64,000 nucleotides of DNA, from contig JAFDVZ010000002.1 in NCBI GenBank assembly GCA_018268715.1, forward strand, positions 739,632 through 803,631, read 5' to 3'. Positions 9,856 through 19,321 of the stretch are shown piece by piece. The position numbers and the translations under genes were made by a program. The notes beneath the pieces were generated by a model. That model saw only the letters and a program-made list of their open reading frames with translations, did not search any database and was not told the DNA's origin. Source of the DNA: Acidobacteriota bacterium (lineage in GTDB: Bacteria; Acidobacteriota; Terriglobia; Bryobacterales; Bryobacteraceae). Within the stretch, counting starts at the first letter, position 1. Every line of letters begins with the position of its first letter.

Positions 9856-10752
9856 TCAGTGGCCGGCGCGCTGTGCGCCCGCGGTTTCCGAGATCTTCGA
9901 CGGAGCCGCCCCCAGGTGCGCGGCGATCTTGGTGGCCTCTTCGACGGCTCGCGCCAGCACCGAACGGATGCGCCCGTCCTCGAGCATCAGCAATCCGCCA
10001 ATGGTGCAGCCGGCCGGCGTGGTGACGTCGTCGCGCAACGAGGCCGGATGGCGGCCCGTGTCGAGCACCATCTTGGCCGCGCCCAGCGCCGTCTGCGCCA
10101 CCAGCGTGAGCGCCAGGTGCCGGGGCAGCCCGACGCGCACGCCGGCGTCGGCCAGCGCTTCCATGATCAGGTACTGGTAGGCCGGTCCGCTGCCGCTCAG
10201 CGCCGTGATGGCGTTGAAGTGGATCTCGTCGATCGGCAGGCAGATGCCCACGCCGTCGAAGATGCGCTTGGCGCGGTCGAGGTCGGCCTTGGAGGCGTAG
10301 CGGCCGCGGCACACCACCGTCATGCCCTCGCCGACGATGGCCGGCGTGTTGGGCATCGCGCGGACCACCGGGTTCTCCGTGCCGAGCAGCGATTCCAGAC
10401 GGTCCGTGGCCACGCCCGCCAGGATCGAGATCAGCAGCGTTTCGCGCCGCAGGCCAGCGTTGCGCAGCGCGGCCATCACGGCGGGTGCGTCGCCCGGCTT
10501 CACACACAGCAGGATTACGTCGGCGCTGGGTACGCGGGCCTGGTATTCGGCTTCCACCGGGATCTTGAGCAGGTTGCCCGCCTCGTCGCAGGCCGAGCCG
10601 TTCTTGTCGCCGGCCCACAGCCGGTCCTGGGGAATGCCGCTCGCGATCATGCCGCGGATCAGCGTCCGTCCCATGACGCCGGCGCCGATAACGCCCAATG
10701 TCATGCCTTCGCCGATCACCGGCACGGCAGCCTTCGAAGAGTCAGTAGACAT
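9856..10752 (-). CDS. proC: Pyrroline-5-carboxylate reductase
   Basis: A protein of 298 residues. It has the N-terminal dinucleotide fold GVIGAGVMG, the LCVKPGD segment, [13 protein letters not shown], and the P5CR signature [17 protein letters not shown] followed by [11 protein letters not shown]. It reduces pyrroline-5-carboxylate to proline with NAD(P)H. The ATG at 10,752 gives about 16 extra N-terminal residues; a later ATG (MTLGVIGAG) is also possible. It is transcribed with rocD, forming an ornithine-to-proline route. The 45 bp to the divergent treZ must hold promoters for both directions. Confidence 0.93.
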   Translation of the reverse strand: MSTDSSKAAVPVIGEGMTLGVIGAGVMGRTLIRGMIASGIPQDRLWAGDKNGSACDEAGNLLKIPVEAEYQARVPSADVILLCVKPGDAPAVMAALRNAGLRRETLLISILAGVATDRLESLLGTENPVVRAMPNTPAIVGEGMTVVCRGRYASKADLDRAKRIFDGVGICLPIDEIHFNAITALSGSGPAYQYLIMEALADAGVRVGLPRHLALTLVAQTALGAAKMVLDTGRHPASLRDDVTTPAGCTIGGLLMLEDGRIRSVLARAVEEATKIAAHLGAAPSKISETAGAQRAGH

Positions 10753-10797
10753 GGTGAAACATGAACATAACACAATGGACCCGTCATACTGGGGACG

Positions 10798-12642
10798 GTG
10801 GCAGAGTCGATCTATCGAAGCCTGCCGGGCGGCGCGAACCTCGCCCCCGGCGGCGCGCACTTTCGGGTCTGGGCGCCGGAGCGGCGCCGGGTTGAGGTCG
10901 TGCTGGAGGGTCGCGACGTGCCGCTCGACCGCGAGCCGGACGGGCATTTCTCGGGCTTCGTCCCGTGCGTCGCCGAAGGGGCTCTCTACAAGTGCAGACT
11001 CGACGGCGGAGAGGCCTATCCCGACCCGTACTCGCGCTTCCAGCCCATGGGACCGCACCATGCGTCGATGGTGGTGGATCCGTCGCGCTTTGAATGGACC
11101 GACTCGGGCTGGCGCGGCCTCTCGAGGAAAGGCCAGGTCCTGTACGAGCTGCACATCGGGACCTTCACGCGCGAAGGGACCTGGGCGGCGGCGGCCGGAA
11201 AGCTCGCGTTCCTGCGCGACCTGGGCGTCACCGCGGTGGAGGCGATGCCGGTCTCCGAGTTCCCCGGCGCTTTCGGCTGGGGCTACGACGGCGTGCACCA
11301 CTTCGCGCCGACCCGCCTCTACGGCCCGCCGGACGATTTCCGCCGGTTCGTCGACCAGGCGCACTCCCTCGGTCTCGGCGTCATCCTCGACGTGGTCTAC
11401 AACCATTTCGGGCCCGACGGCAACTACCTGGCGCAGTTCTCGCCCGGCTACTTCACAGACCGGCATCATACCGACTGGGGAGCGGCCATCGAGTACGCTT
11501 CCACCGGCGCGCGCGAACTGGCCATCAGCAACGCCGCCTACTGGATCCGCGAGTTCCATCTCGATGGTCTTCGGCTCGATGCGACCCAGAACATCTACGA
11601 CGATACGGGCGACCACGTCATCGCCGCCCTGACCCGCGCGGCTCGTGAGGCCGCGGGGGAACGCGGGGTCCTCATCATCGCCGAGAACGACTCGCAGGAC
11701 GCCCGCCTGCTCCGTGCTCCCGAACGCGGCGGCTACGGCGTCGACATGGTGTGGAACGACGACTTCCACCATTCCGCCATGGTGGCGCTGAGCGGCCACA
11801 ACATCGGCTACTACAGCGATTACAGCGGGACGCCGCAGGAGTTCGTCAGCGCCGCCAAGTACGGCTTCCTGCACCAGGGCCAATGGCGCAAGTGGCGCCG
11901 CAAGCGCCTGGGCACGCCGGCCTTCGACATCGAACCGGCGGCCTTTGTCACCTACACCGAGGATCACGACCAGGTGGCGAATTCGGGCCGAGGCCTGCGC
12001 GTGCATCAACACAGCGAGCCCGGATCGTTCCGCGCCCTCACCGCGCTGATGCTGCTCGGGCCGGGCACGCCAATGCTGTTTCAAGGCCAGGAGTTCGGGG
12101 CCACCGCGCCGTTCCTCTACTTCGTCGATCATCATGACGAGCTGGGACGGCAGGTGCGCGAGGGGCGCAACCGGTTCCTGTCGCAGTTCGCCACGGCCAC
12201 CACGCCGGAGATGCAGTCGCACCTGCCGGACCCGTGCGACCGCGCCACCTTCGAACGTTCGATCCTCGACTGGAGGGAGGCGGAGCGCAACCAGGACGTC
12301 ATCGACCTGCACCGCGACCTGATCCGCCTGCGCCGCGAGGATCCGGTGTTCCGCTCCCAGCGCCATCGCGGCCTGGATGGCGCGGTGCTGAGTGAGTACG
12401 CCTTCCTGCTACGGTTTTTCGGCGACGATGGCGACGACCGCCTCCTGATCGTGAACCTGGGTCGTGACCTGAACCTGACGCCGGGGCCGGAGCCTCTGCT
12501 CGCGCCGCCGGCGGGCCGCTTGTGGACGCCGCTGTGGTCGAGCGAGAACCCGAAGTACGGCGGCTGCGGCAGCATGCCGCCGGAAACGGAACAGAATTGG
12601 TGGGTGGCGGGACGGTCGGCCCTGGCTCTAGCGCCGGTTTGA
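10798..12642 (+). CDS. treZ: Malto-oligosyltrehalose trehalohydrolase
   Basis: A protein of 614 residues with a GTG start. The N-terminal beta-sandwich (FRVWAPERRRVEVV) is followed by a GH13 barrel: DVVYNHFGPDG, the nucleophile Asp in DGLRLDATQN, the acid Glu in IIAENDS, and TEDHDQ. MLFQGQEFGATAPF and FVDHHDELG are typical of TreZ rather than glycogen-branching enzyme. It releases trehalose from maltooligosyl-trehalose in the cytoplasm. The usual partner treY is not in the window, so it must be elsewhere or the source of substrate differs. Confidence 0.9.
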   Translation: MAESIYRSLPGGANLAPGGAHFRVWAPERRRVEVVLEGRDVPLDREPDGHFSGFVPCVAEGALYKCRLDGGEAYPDPYSRFQPMGPHHASMVVDPSRFEWTDSGWRGLSRKGQVLYELHIGTFTREGTWAAAAGKLAFLRDLGVTAVEAMPVSEFPGAFGWGYDGVHHFAPTRLYGPPDDFRRFVDQAHSLGLGVILDVVYNHFGPDGNYLAQFSPGYFTDRHHTDWGAAIEYASTGARELAISNAAYWIREFHLDGLRLDATQNIYDDTGDHVIAALTRAAREAAGERGVLIIAENDSQDARLLRAPERGGYGVDMVWNDDFHHSAMVALSGHNIGYYSDYSGTPQEFVSAAKYGFLHQGQWRKWRRKRLGTPAFDIEPAAFVTYTEDHDQVANSGRGLRVHQHSEPGSFRALTALMLLGPGTPMLFQGQEFGATAPFLYFVDHHDELGRQVREGRNRFLSQFATATTPEMQSHLPDPCDRATFERSILDWREAERNQDVIDLHRDLIRLRREDPVFRSQRHRGLDGAVLSEYAFLLRFFGDDGDDRLLIVNLGRDLNLTPGPEPLLAPPAGRLWTPLWSSENPKYGGCGSMPPETEQNWWVAGRSALALAPV

Positions 12643-12679
12643 GGCATAACGGATCGGCGGGCAGTCCGTCTGATTGACG

Positions 12680-13984
12680 ATGCCCACACGAACCCTGCTC
12701 GTTCTGCTTGCGGCCGTCTGCCTTCGCGCGCAGACCGCCGCCATCCCCGACACCCCGGCCGGCCGCGTGTTGAGCGCCTGGCTGGACGCTTTCAACAGCG
12801 GCGACAAGGGGCGGTTGCAGGCCTACCTCGCCGAACATGACCGTTCAAATTCGTTGGACCGGATGATGGCCTTCCGGGACCAGACGGGCGGTTTCGAACT
12901 GATCGGGATCGGCAAGAGCGAACCGCTGCGGATTGAGTTCCGGGTGAAGGAGAAGGGGAGCCCGACCGTCGGCGCCGGAATGCTGTCGGTGAAGGAGTCG
13001 AGCCCGGGCGAGGTGGCGGAGTTTGACCTGCGGGCGATTCCGCCGGGGGTGACCGAGGCCGATTTGAACCTGAAGATCGACCCGGCCACGCGTGCGCGGG
13101 TGGTGGAGGGGGCGGCGGCGAAGCTCGATGAATACTACGTGTTCCCCGAGGTCGCAAAGAAGATGGGCGAGTTGATCCGGAAGCGCCTGAAGGATGGCGC
13201 CTACGACCACGTCGACGATGCGGGCCAGTTCGCGCGCACGCTGACCGACGATCTGCGGAGCGTGAGCCACGACAAGCACCTGCGCGTGGGGTTCAATCCC
13301 GCGCCCCTGCCCAAGGACCGGCCCAAACCGGACCCAGCGCGGGAGCGCGCGCAGATGGAGCGGGCCAACTGCGCCTTCGACAAGGTGGAACGGCTGCCGT
13401 CCAACGTCGGCTACCTGAAGTTCGACGGCTTCATGGATCCGGCGATCTGCGGGGCGACGGCCGCCGCGGCAATGAACTTCATCGCGCATACCGATGCTCT
13501 GATCGTCGATCTGCGCGAGAACGGCGGCGGCGAACCGAGCATGGTGGCGTTCATTACGAGTTACCTGTTCGACGAGCCTACGCATTTGAACGACCTGTAC
13601 GACCGCAAGGAGAATACGACGTCGCAATACTGGACTCTGCCCTACGTGCCTGGCGCGCGGTTCGGAATGAAACCGGTCTTCGTGCTGACTTCAAAACACA
13701 CGTTTTCCGGGGCGGAGGAGTTCTGCTACAACTTGAAGAACCTGAAGCGCGCCACGATCATTGGTGAAACGACGGGCGGCGGCGCGCATCCGGTGTCCGG
13801 GCATCGGATCGACGACCATTTCATGATCGGCGTTCCGTTCGCCCGCGCCGTGAACCCTGTTTCGAAGACCAATTGGGAAGGAACCGGCGTGGAGCCAGAT
13901 GTGCAGGCGCCGGCGGACGAGGCCTTCAGCGTGGCGAAGAAGATGGCCGAAGACGCGGTGCGAAAGGGAAAGGAATCAAGGTGA
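12680..13984 (+). CDS. Secreted S41-family (C-terminal processing/tricorn-like) peptidase
   Basis: A protein of 434 residues from the ATG at 12,680 (a TTG at 12,674 is in frame but less likely). A short signal peptide (LLVLLAAVCLRAQ) is followed by an SnoaL-like/variable N-terminal region (about residues 25-130) and an S41 domain: NVGYLKFDGFMDP, ALIVDLRENGGG, and the catalytic Ser in TSKHTFSGAEE, then ETTGGGAHP. This fits IRBP-like S41 peptidases common in Acidobacteria and Bacteroidetes. It overlaps the next gene by 4 bp (GTGA). The physiological substrate is unknown. Confidence 0.87.
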   Translation: MPTRTLLVLLAAVCLRAQTAAIPDTPAGRVLSAWLDAFNSGDKGRLQAYLAEHDRSNSLDRMMAFRDQTGGFELIGIGKSEPLRIEFRVKEKGSPTVGAGMLSVKESSPGEVAEFDLRAIPPGVTEADLNLKIDPATRARVVEGAAAKLDEYYVFPEVAKKMGELIRKRLKDGAYDHVDDAGQFARTLTDDLRSVSHDKHLRVGFNPAPLPKDRPKPDPARERAQMERANCAFDKVERLPSNVGYLKFDGFMDPAICGATAAAAMNFIAHTDALIVDLRENGGGEPSMVAFITSYLFDEPTHLNDLYDRKENTTSQYWTLPYVPGARFGMKPVFVLTSKHTFSGAEEFCYNLKNLKRATIIGETTGGGAHPVSGHRIDDHFMIGVPFARAVNPVSKTNWEGTGVEPDVQAPADEAFSVAKKMAEDAVRKGKESR

Positions 13985-14394
13985 AGATTACTGCTTATTT
14001 GTCGTTCGACGGCCAATGCGAGGCCGCGTTCAAGTTCTATGCCGAAACGCTCGGCGGCGAGATTCAGGGGCTCTTCAAATATGGAGAGTCGCCGATGGCG
14101 GACCAGGTTCCGCCGCAGTGCGCAAACCAGGTGATGCACGCGACGCTGGCGCTGAAGGACCAGACCATCATGGCCGCCGACGTTCCCGGCCGCTATGAGA
14201 CGCCGCGCGGATTCTCCATGACCATCGGGCTGAGCGAGCCGGCGGAGGCGGAGCGGATCTTCGCGGCGCTGTCCGAAGGCGGGAAGGTGACCATGCCGCT
14301 GCAGGAAACGTTTTGGGCGGTGCGGTTCGGGATGCTGACGGACCGGTTCGGGATCCCGTGGATGATCAACTGCGAAAAACCGATGGCTGGATGA
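13981..14394 (+). CDS. VOC-superfamily protein, PhnB-like
   Basis: A protein of 137 residues. I chose the GTG at 13,981 because it overlaps the previous stop (GTGA) and homology begins at once with ITAYLSFDGQCEAAFKFY, the PhnB-type VOC opening. It also has MHATLALKDQTIMAAD and a late FWAVRFGMLTDRFGIPWMIN. PhnB-like proteins are small dimeric glyoxalase-fold proteins, usually of unknown substrate. Translationally coupled to the S41 peptidase gene. Confidence 0.88.
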   Translation: MKITAYLSFDGQCEAAFKFYAETLGGEIQGLFKYGESPMADQVPPQCANQVMHATLALKDQTIMAADVPGRYETPRGFSMTIGLSEPAEAERIFAALSEGGKVTMPLQETFWAVRFGMLTDRFGIPWMINCEKPMAG

Positions 14395-14399
14395 GAGGC

Positions 14400-14428
14400 G
14401 GCGGGGCGGCGCTGAGGGCCGCCCCGCC
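14400..14428. terminator. Strong hairpin between convergent genes
   Basis: Perfect 11-bp stem (GGCGGGGCGGC / GCCGCCCCGCC) with a 7-nt loop GCTGAGG, between the VOC stop (14,394) and the TonB receptor stop (14,438). No T-run on either side, so it is probably a bidirectional Rho-helped terminator. Confidence 0.7.
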
Positions 14429-14437
14429 TGGCAGGCG

Positions 14438-17400
14438 TCAGAAGGTGTACTTCATGGCGAACTGAAGCTGACGCATGGTCTTCGCCGTCGTGATGATCCC
14501 GAAGGTGCTGCTTCGCGGATCGGTGGGCGGCGCGTTCCAGTTGGGGTGATTGGTGGCGTTGAAAGCCTCGAAGCGGAAGTTCAGCGCGTGGTTTTCGAAC
14601 AGCCGGACGGTGCGGGCCAGCGACGCGTCTGCGTTGGCGCGGCCCGGCGTGAACAGCGTGTTGCGGCCCAGGTTGCCGGTTTGCCAGGTCAGGTTCGAAC
14701 TGGTCCAATCGAAGGCGGCGGCGTTCCAGTAGTGCTGCGCGGAACGGTCCGACGGAATCGGGCTGATGCCGGTGGCGTTCATCTGGTTGCCAAGGTTGCC
14801 CAGGCTGGCCGTGTCGCCCAACTGGGTGCCGTTGATGGGCGTGCCGTCGGCGAAGGTCAGAATGCCGCCCAACTGCCATCCGCCCAGGATCGCGGCGGCC
14901 GGTCCACTGGTTGCGAACGGTTTGCCGTGGCCGAAAGGCAACTCATAAACGAAAGAGGCGACCAGGCGGCGCGCGACGTTGAACTGCGACAGGCCGCGTT
15001 CGTTGTTGAGCGCGTAGCTGTTGGTAGGCCATAGCGTATCGCCCGAGTTGGTGCGGATTCCGCTGCCGTTGTCGATCGCCTTCGCCCAGGTGTAGGCGGC
15101 CAGGAACGTCAACCCTTTGCTGAAGCGCTGGGTCACCTTGAAGTTCATGGCGTTGTAGTTGGAGTTCACCACGTTCAGCACTTCCTGGATGGGGCCGAAG
15201 GCGGGGAACGGACGGCGGTTCACGGTGCTGCGAGTGTCGGTGGGGCCGCTCTTCAAAACCGCCTGGTTGATGATGGCGAAACGGCTGAGATGGTGGCCCT
15301 GGTTGCCCAGATATCCGGCCTCGAACACCAGGTTCTGCGTGAGTTCGTGCTGGATATTGAACATGTACTGCCCGATGTAGGGGGAGCGGTTGCCCTGGTA
15401 GTTGGCCTGGATCTGCGGCGTGATCAGGCAGGCGCCGCTCCAGCCGGGACACAGCGCGCTGGCCTTCTCAGAGGCCCAGGGCGAGTTGAGCGAAGTGGTC
15501 CGCTGATCCTGCGGGATGACGTTGCCGTCGCGTCCGCCCAGGTTGCGGGCCATGTCGAACACGGCGTTGCCGATGTCCTGTACGTAGAAAACGCCGTAAC
15601 CGCCGCGGATGCTCCAGCGCGCGAACGGCGTGTAGGCGAAGCCGATGCGCGGTCCGAAGTCGGTGTTGTTGGAGTTCACCAGGCTGCGGCTCATGTATTG
15701 GTCGCCGGCCTGTACGGGCATGTTGGAGGCGTAGCGCAGGTTGATTCCGTCGTAGAAACCGCCGTCGCCGGGGCGCGTGATGATGGGCGACTTGGCGCCG
15801 GAAACGATGGACATGCCGTCGGCGGTGACGCCGGTCTCAAACACCTGCACGTTGATCATGCCGCGGTATTTGTCATGCCAGGGGCGGTTGTTCTCATACC
15901 GCAGGCCGAGGTTCAGGGTTAGCTTGGGAGTCAGCTTCCAGTCGTCCTGAATGTAGCCGGAGTAGACCGAGCGGCGCAGCATGGCGTTGCCCATGGCGAC
16001 GGCTCGCAGCGCCTGCGAGGGCAGGCCCAGCAGGTAGTCGGCGAAGACGAATCCGCTGGTGGTGTAGGCGGCCGGGTTGGCGGTGGAAAGTCCGTCGAAG
16101 TCGAATTCGCCCACCGATTTCAGCGTGCCCAACTGGCCGTAACGGTCGCGCCGGACTTCGCCGCCGATTTTGATGAAGTGGTTGCCCTTCAGGACCGAGA
16201 TGTTATCCATCCACTGGAAGGTGTCGTCGCGAGTGATGAAGGGAGTGGGGCCGCCGAAGCTGGTGAGTCCCTGAGTCAGGCCGATGGCCGGCACGCCATA
16301 GCCGAGGGGAGTTAGCGCAAACAGGCCCTCGACGCCTAACTCGGACTGAATATTCCGCTTGTTGGCGTAGGTGCTGACCAGGTCGTTGTGGAACTGGCCC
16401 CAGGCGAAGCGGGCTTCGTTCACCACGGCCGGGCTGAGGATGCGCGTGTTCGACAGAACGGCCTGTTTCACCTTGGCCACCGACACCGTCTTGTTGGCGT
16501 CGAAGACCGAGCCGGGCGCCGCCGTATCGTCGCCCCAGCTATAACGGCCGAACCAGTTGGACTTGCTGCTTTCGATGAAGTCGACGCGTTGGTTGAACTG
16601 GTCGGAGTCCGTGGTGGACAGTGTGTTGGTGTAGTAGTTGCGAACGATGCTGGAACCCGCCACGCTGGCCTTCGGGTAGTAATCGAAGAACTTCAAGGCG
16701 ATGGCGTTGAAGCGGGACGCGGGAATCTTGTTGTCGGGGAAGGGAGTGGCGGAAGTGGGCACGCCGGCCGAGTTGTAAACCCGGCTGAGTGGATCGTAGA
16801 TCTTGTTGCTGACGCTCGAGAAGTCGCCCGCGCGCATGGCGTCGGTGGCCACCGACGCGTTGGCCTGCGTGGTGAGGCGGTCGCGGAGTTGTTCGAAGTT
16901 CGAGGTGAAGAACAGGCGGTTGTGGCCGTTGTACAGCTTCGGAATGGCTACCGGGCCATTCAGCGTGAAGCCGTAGTTATTGCGGCGGAACGGGTTCTTT
17001 GAGCCGAACGCGTTCCACTCGGCCGCGTCCACGGCGGAGTTGCGCAGGAACTCGAACAGGGCCCCATGATACTCGTTGGTTCCGGCCTTGGTGGTGACGT
17101 TGATCTGCGAGGCGCCCTTGCCGAATTCGGCGGAGTATACGCCGGTCTGCGCCTTGAACTCCTGGATGAAATCCACAGAGGGGTGGATGATGTAGGAGTT
17201 GAAGTTGGGATCGGTGTTCTCGACGCCGTCGAGCGTGTAGTGGTTGAACTCGAGCCGCTGGCCGGCCACCGACAGCGAGACGTTGCTGCGGACCCCGCCC
17301 TGGTAGCTGCTTGAATTGCTCGACGTGGATTCGGTGGAGACGTTGGGGCTGAGCGAGACCAGCGACAGGTAGTCGCGGCCGTTCAGCGGCAGGTCTACGA

Positions 17401-17821
17401 TCTGCCGGGTTGCGATCACGCTGCCCAGCGCGACCGAGTCGGTGGCGAGCATCGGCGCGCCGCCGGTTACCTCCACCTTCTGGTTGAGTTCGCCGATTTC
17501 GAGCTTGAAGTCGATGCGGGCGATGGCGCCCACCTGCACTTCAACGCCCTTGCGCTCCACCATTTTGAAGCCGGCGTTTTCGACTCGTACGTCATACACG
17601 CCCGGAACCAGGTACGGCACCGAGTAGTTGCCCGAGGGATTGGAAACCGCCGACCGGGCCTGGGTGGTGGCGGTGTTAATGACGGTTACGGCTGCTCCGG
17701 GGATAATCGCGCCAGTGGAATCGCTGATGGTTCCCGAGATCTCGCCGAAGTTTTGTGCGAGGGAAACGGAAGTGAAAAGGATGGCCGGCAATAACGCCGC
17801 CAGCCGTCGGACTCGAAACAT
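14438..17821 (-). CDS. TonB-dependent receptor, Oar-like, with carboxypeptidase-regulatory domain
   Basis: A protein of 1,127 residues. It has a signal peptide (LLPAILFTSVSLAQ), a CarboxypepD_reg-like domain (GTISDSTGAIIPGAAVTV, about residues 30-115), a plug-like region (LPLNGRDYLSL; GVYSAEFGKGASQINVTTK), and a long beta-barrel ending in aromatic F (MRQLQFAMKYTF). This outer-membrane family is greatly expanded in Acidobacteria and thought to import oligosaccharides or other large nutrients. The start is backed by a strong AAGGAGG seven bases upstream. It stands alone; no SusD-like or TonB partner is adjacent. Confidence 0.9.
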   Translation of the reverse strand: MFRVRRLAALLPAILFTSVSLAQNFGEISGTISDSTGAIIPGAAVTVINTATTQARSAVSNPSGNYSVPYLVPGVYDVRVENAGFKMVERKGVEVQVGAIARIDFKLEIGELNQKVEVTGGAPMLATDSVALGSVIATRQIVDLPLNGRDYLSLVSLSPNVSTESTSSNSSSYQGGVRSNVSLSVAGQRLEFNHYTLDGVENTDPNFNSYIIHPSVDFIQEFKAQTGVYSAEFGKGASQINVTTKAGTNEYHGALFEFLRNSAVDAAEWNAFGSKNPFRRNNYGFTLNGPVAIPKLYNGHNRLFFTSNFEQLRDRLTTQANASVATDAMRAGDFSSVSNKIYDPLSRVYNSAGVPTSATPFPDNKIPASRFNAIALKFFDYYPKASVAGSSIVRNYYTNTLSTTDSDQFNQRVDFIESSKSNWFGRYSWGDDTAAPGSVFDANKTVSVAKVKQAVLSNTRILSPAVVNEARFAWGQFHNDLVSTYANKRNIQSELGVEGLFALTPLGYGVPAIGLTQGLTSFGGPTPFITRDDTFQWMDNISVLKGNHFIKIGGEVRRDRYGQLGTLKSVGEFDFDGLSTANPAAYTTSGFVFADYLLGLPSQALRAVAMGNAMLRRSVYSGYIQDDWKLTPKLTLNLGLRYENNRPWHDKYRGMINVQVFETGVTADGMSIVSGAKSPIITRPGDGGFYDGINLRYASNMPVQAGDQYMSRSLVNSNNTDFGPRIGFAYTPFARWSIRGGYGVFYVQDIGNAVFDMARNLGGRDGNVIPQDQRTTSLNSPWASEKASALCPGWSGACLITPQIQANYQGNRSPYIGQYMFNIQHELTQNLVFEAGYLGNQGHHLSRFAIINQAVLKSGPTDTRSTVNRRPFPAFGPIQEVLNVVNSNYNAMNFKVTQRFSKGLTFLAAYTWAKAIDNGSGIRTNSGDTLWPTNSYALNNERGLSQFNVARRLVASFVYELPFGHGKPFATSGPAAAILGGWQLGGILTFADGTPINGTQLGDTASLGNLGNQMNATGISPIPSDRSAQHYWNAAAFDWTSSNLTWQTGNLGRNTLFTPGRANADASLARTVRLFENHALNFRFEAFNATNHPNWNAPPTDPRSSTFGIITTAKTMRQLQFAMKYTF

Positions 17822-17992
17822 TCGTCCTCCTTGAACCGGTCACGACGACGCGGGCGGACCGGAGGAGGGAAGTATATCTCATCTGACAATCGGACAACAG
17901 GGGCCGGAATGGTCACCGGCAGACCTCTGGCGGCAGGCGCTGGGGCAGGGCAAATCCGGCAAGTCGCGTTGCTATACTGCGGGCGTCACAGT

Positions 17993-18730
17993 ATGTCGCT
18001 CGTTGAACGGTACCGGAATTCGATCTCGCAACTGGCCCTGGAGGCGGAGGGCGCTCATTACCTCCACGGCTCCTTTGGCAACCACCCGAATGCCTGCAAC
18101 GGACATCCGGCGCGCGATTCCCGTCTGCGGATCGCCAGTAATCGCTATCGTGAATCGACGGCCGGATCCCTGGTGATCCATGCGGCCTTCACGCACGTCG
18201 AACGGCAGCAGTTCTGCCTGGGACGTCCGATGCACGCCGATGTCCGGCGGTTGCAAAGCATTCCGGGCGCGACGCTGCGCGATGCGGCGGCGCTCGAATC
18301 GTTCACGCACTCGGCCCGGCCGCGCGAGTACCGGTGGCCGCGCACCGACAACGGGCGCATGGGAGCGCTGGTACACCAGGGGGAATCCTGCGAGGGCCGC
18401 CGGCACTTCGACTGCATCGGGTTGGTGAGTTGGGTGATGTTCCGGGTGTTTGGAACGCAGACCATCCGCGACATCGCGCAATGCCAGCAATACGCGCGCG
18501 CCGAACTGCCGCACAACCCCGACCTGGCGGTTCCGCGGCCCAACCTGCAGGTGGGCGACATCGCGATCTTCAACATCAGCCACATCGGGATCGCCATCGG
18601 CCAGCACGAGCTGATTGAAGCCAATGGCGAGAACTACGGCGTGATCCGCAATGCGCGGTTTGGCAATCCGACCGACGTGCTGCGGCCTACCGACGAACTG
18701 CTGCGCAGGGTGTGGAATGTGCGGGCCTGA
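17993..18730 (+). CDS. NlpC/P60-like cysteine peptidase-fold protein
   Basis: A protein of 245 residues. I chose the ATG at 17,993 over upstream starts, which would overlap the receptor's promoter. The C-terminal half has the NlpC/P60 layout: a candidate catalytic Cys141 in HFDCIGLVSW, LQVGDIAIFN, His197 in SHIGIAIG, then LIEANGENYGV. The N-terminal 130 residues are unlike anything I recognise. No clear signal peptide, which is unusual for a cell-wall hydrolase, so it may act inside the cell or be exported another way. Confidence 0.65.
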   Translation: MSLVERYRNSISQLALEAEGAHYLHGSFGNHPNACNGHPARDSRLRIASNRYRESTAGSLVIHAAFTHVERQQFCLGRPMHADVRRLQSIPGATLRDAAALESFTHSARPREYRWPRTDNGRMGALVHQGESCEGRRHFDCIGLVSWVMFRVFGTQTIRDIAQCQQYARAELPHNPDLAVPRPNLQVGDIAIFNISHIGIAIGQHELIEANGENYGVIRNARFGNPTDVLRPTDELLRRVWNVRA

Positions 18731-18740
18731 AAGCCCGCAC
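18719..18740. terminator. Hairpin between convergent genes
   Basis: Perfect 8-bp stem GTGCGGGC / GCCCGCAC with loop CTGAAA. It contains the stop codon of the NlpC-like gene and faces the end of the SIS gene. Probable bidirectional terminator. Confidence 0.65.
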
Positions 18741-18745
18741 CCCGC

Positions 18746-19321
18746 TTAGTCGCTGACGCTCTGTGCGTATTCGGTGTCCATGAAGTAGTAGCCGATCATG
18801 TGACACACGATCATGTGGGCGTCCTCGATGCGCCCCATGTGCGGAACCGCCGCCTGGATGTTCAACCGCGCCATGGGCCCCAGCTTGCCGCCGTCGCGTC
18901 CGCTGAGCGCGATGGTTTTCATCCCAATCGAGTTCGCGTATTCGACCGCGCGCAGCACGTTTGGCGAGTTGCCGCTGCCGCTGATGGCGAGCAGAACGTC
19001 GCCCGCCTGACCGAAGTTCTTCAGTTGTTCGACGAACACGCATTCATAGCCGACGTCATTCGAATAGGCCGTCAGCGTGGCCAGACTGTCGGTGAGCGCC
19101 ATGATGCGGAAACGCGACTGGCGCTGATAGCTTGCGCCCTTCACGATGTCGCACACGAAGTGGGAGGCGGTGGACGCGCTGCCGCCATTGCCGCACGTAA
19201 AAATGTGGCGGCCCGCGGCGCGCGCTTCCTTGAACCAGTCGATGGCCTGGTCCACCTTGGCCAAGTCGAGTCCGGACAGGGTGTCCAGCAGTTGTTTGCG
19301 ATAGTCTTCGGTGAAGCTCAT
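18746..19321 (-). CDS. SIS-domain phosphosugar isomerase, GmhA-like
   Basis: A protein of 191 residues with one SIS domain: HIFTCGNGGSASTASHF near residue 40 (phosphate-binding serines), LLAISGSGNSPNVLRAV, and late HMIVCHMIGYYF. This is the layout of GmhA/DiaA proteins; GmhA converts sedoheptulose 7-phosphate to glycero-manno-heptose 7-phosphate. Last gene of a seven-gene operon; its start overlaps the ROK kinase stop by 4 bp. With the heptose-kinase-like gene two places upstream, a heptose or related phosphosugar pathway is the simplest reading. Confidence 0.85.
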   Translation of the reverse strand: MSFTEDYRKQLLDTLSGLDLAKVDQAIDWFKEARAAGRHIFTCGNGGSASTASHFVCDIVKGASYQRQSRFRIMALTDSLATLTAYSNDVGYECVFVEQLKNFGQAGDVLLAISGSGNSPNVLRAVEYANSIGMKTIALSGRDGGKLGPMARLNIQAAVPHMGRIEDAHMIVCHMIGYYFMDTEYAQSVSD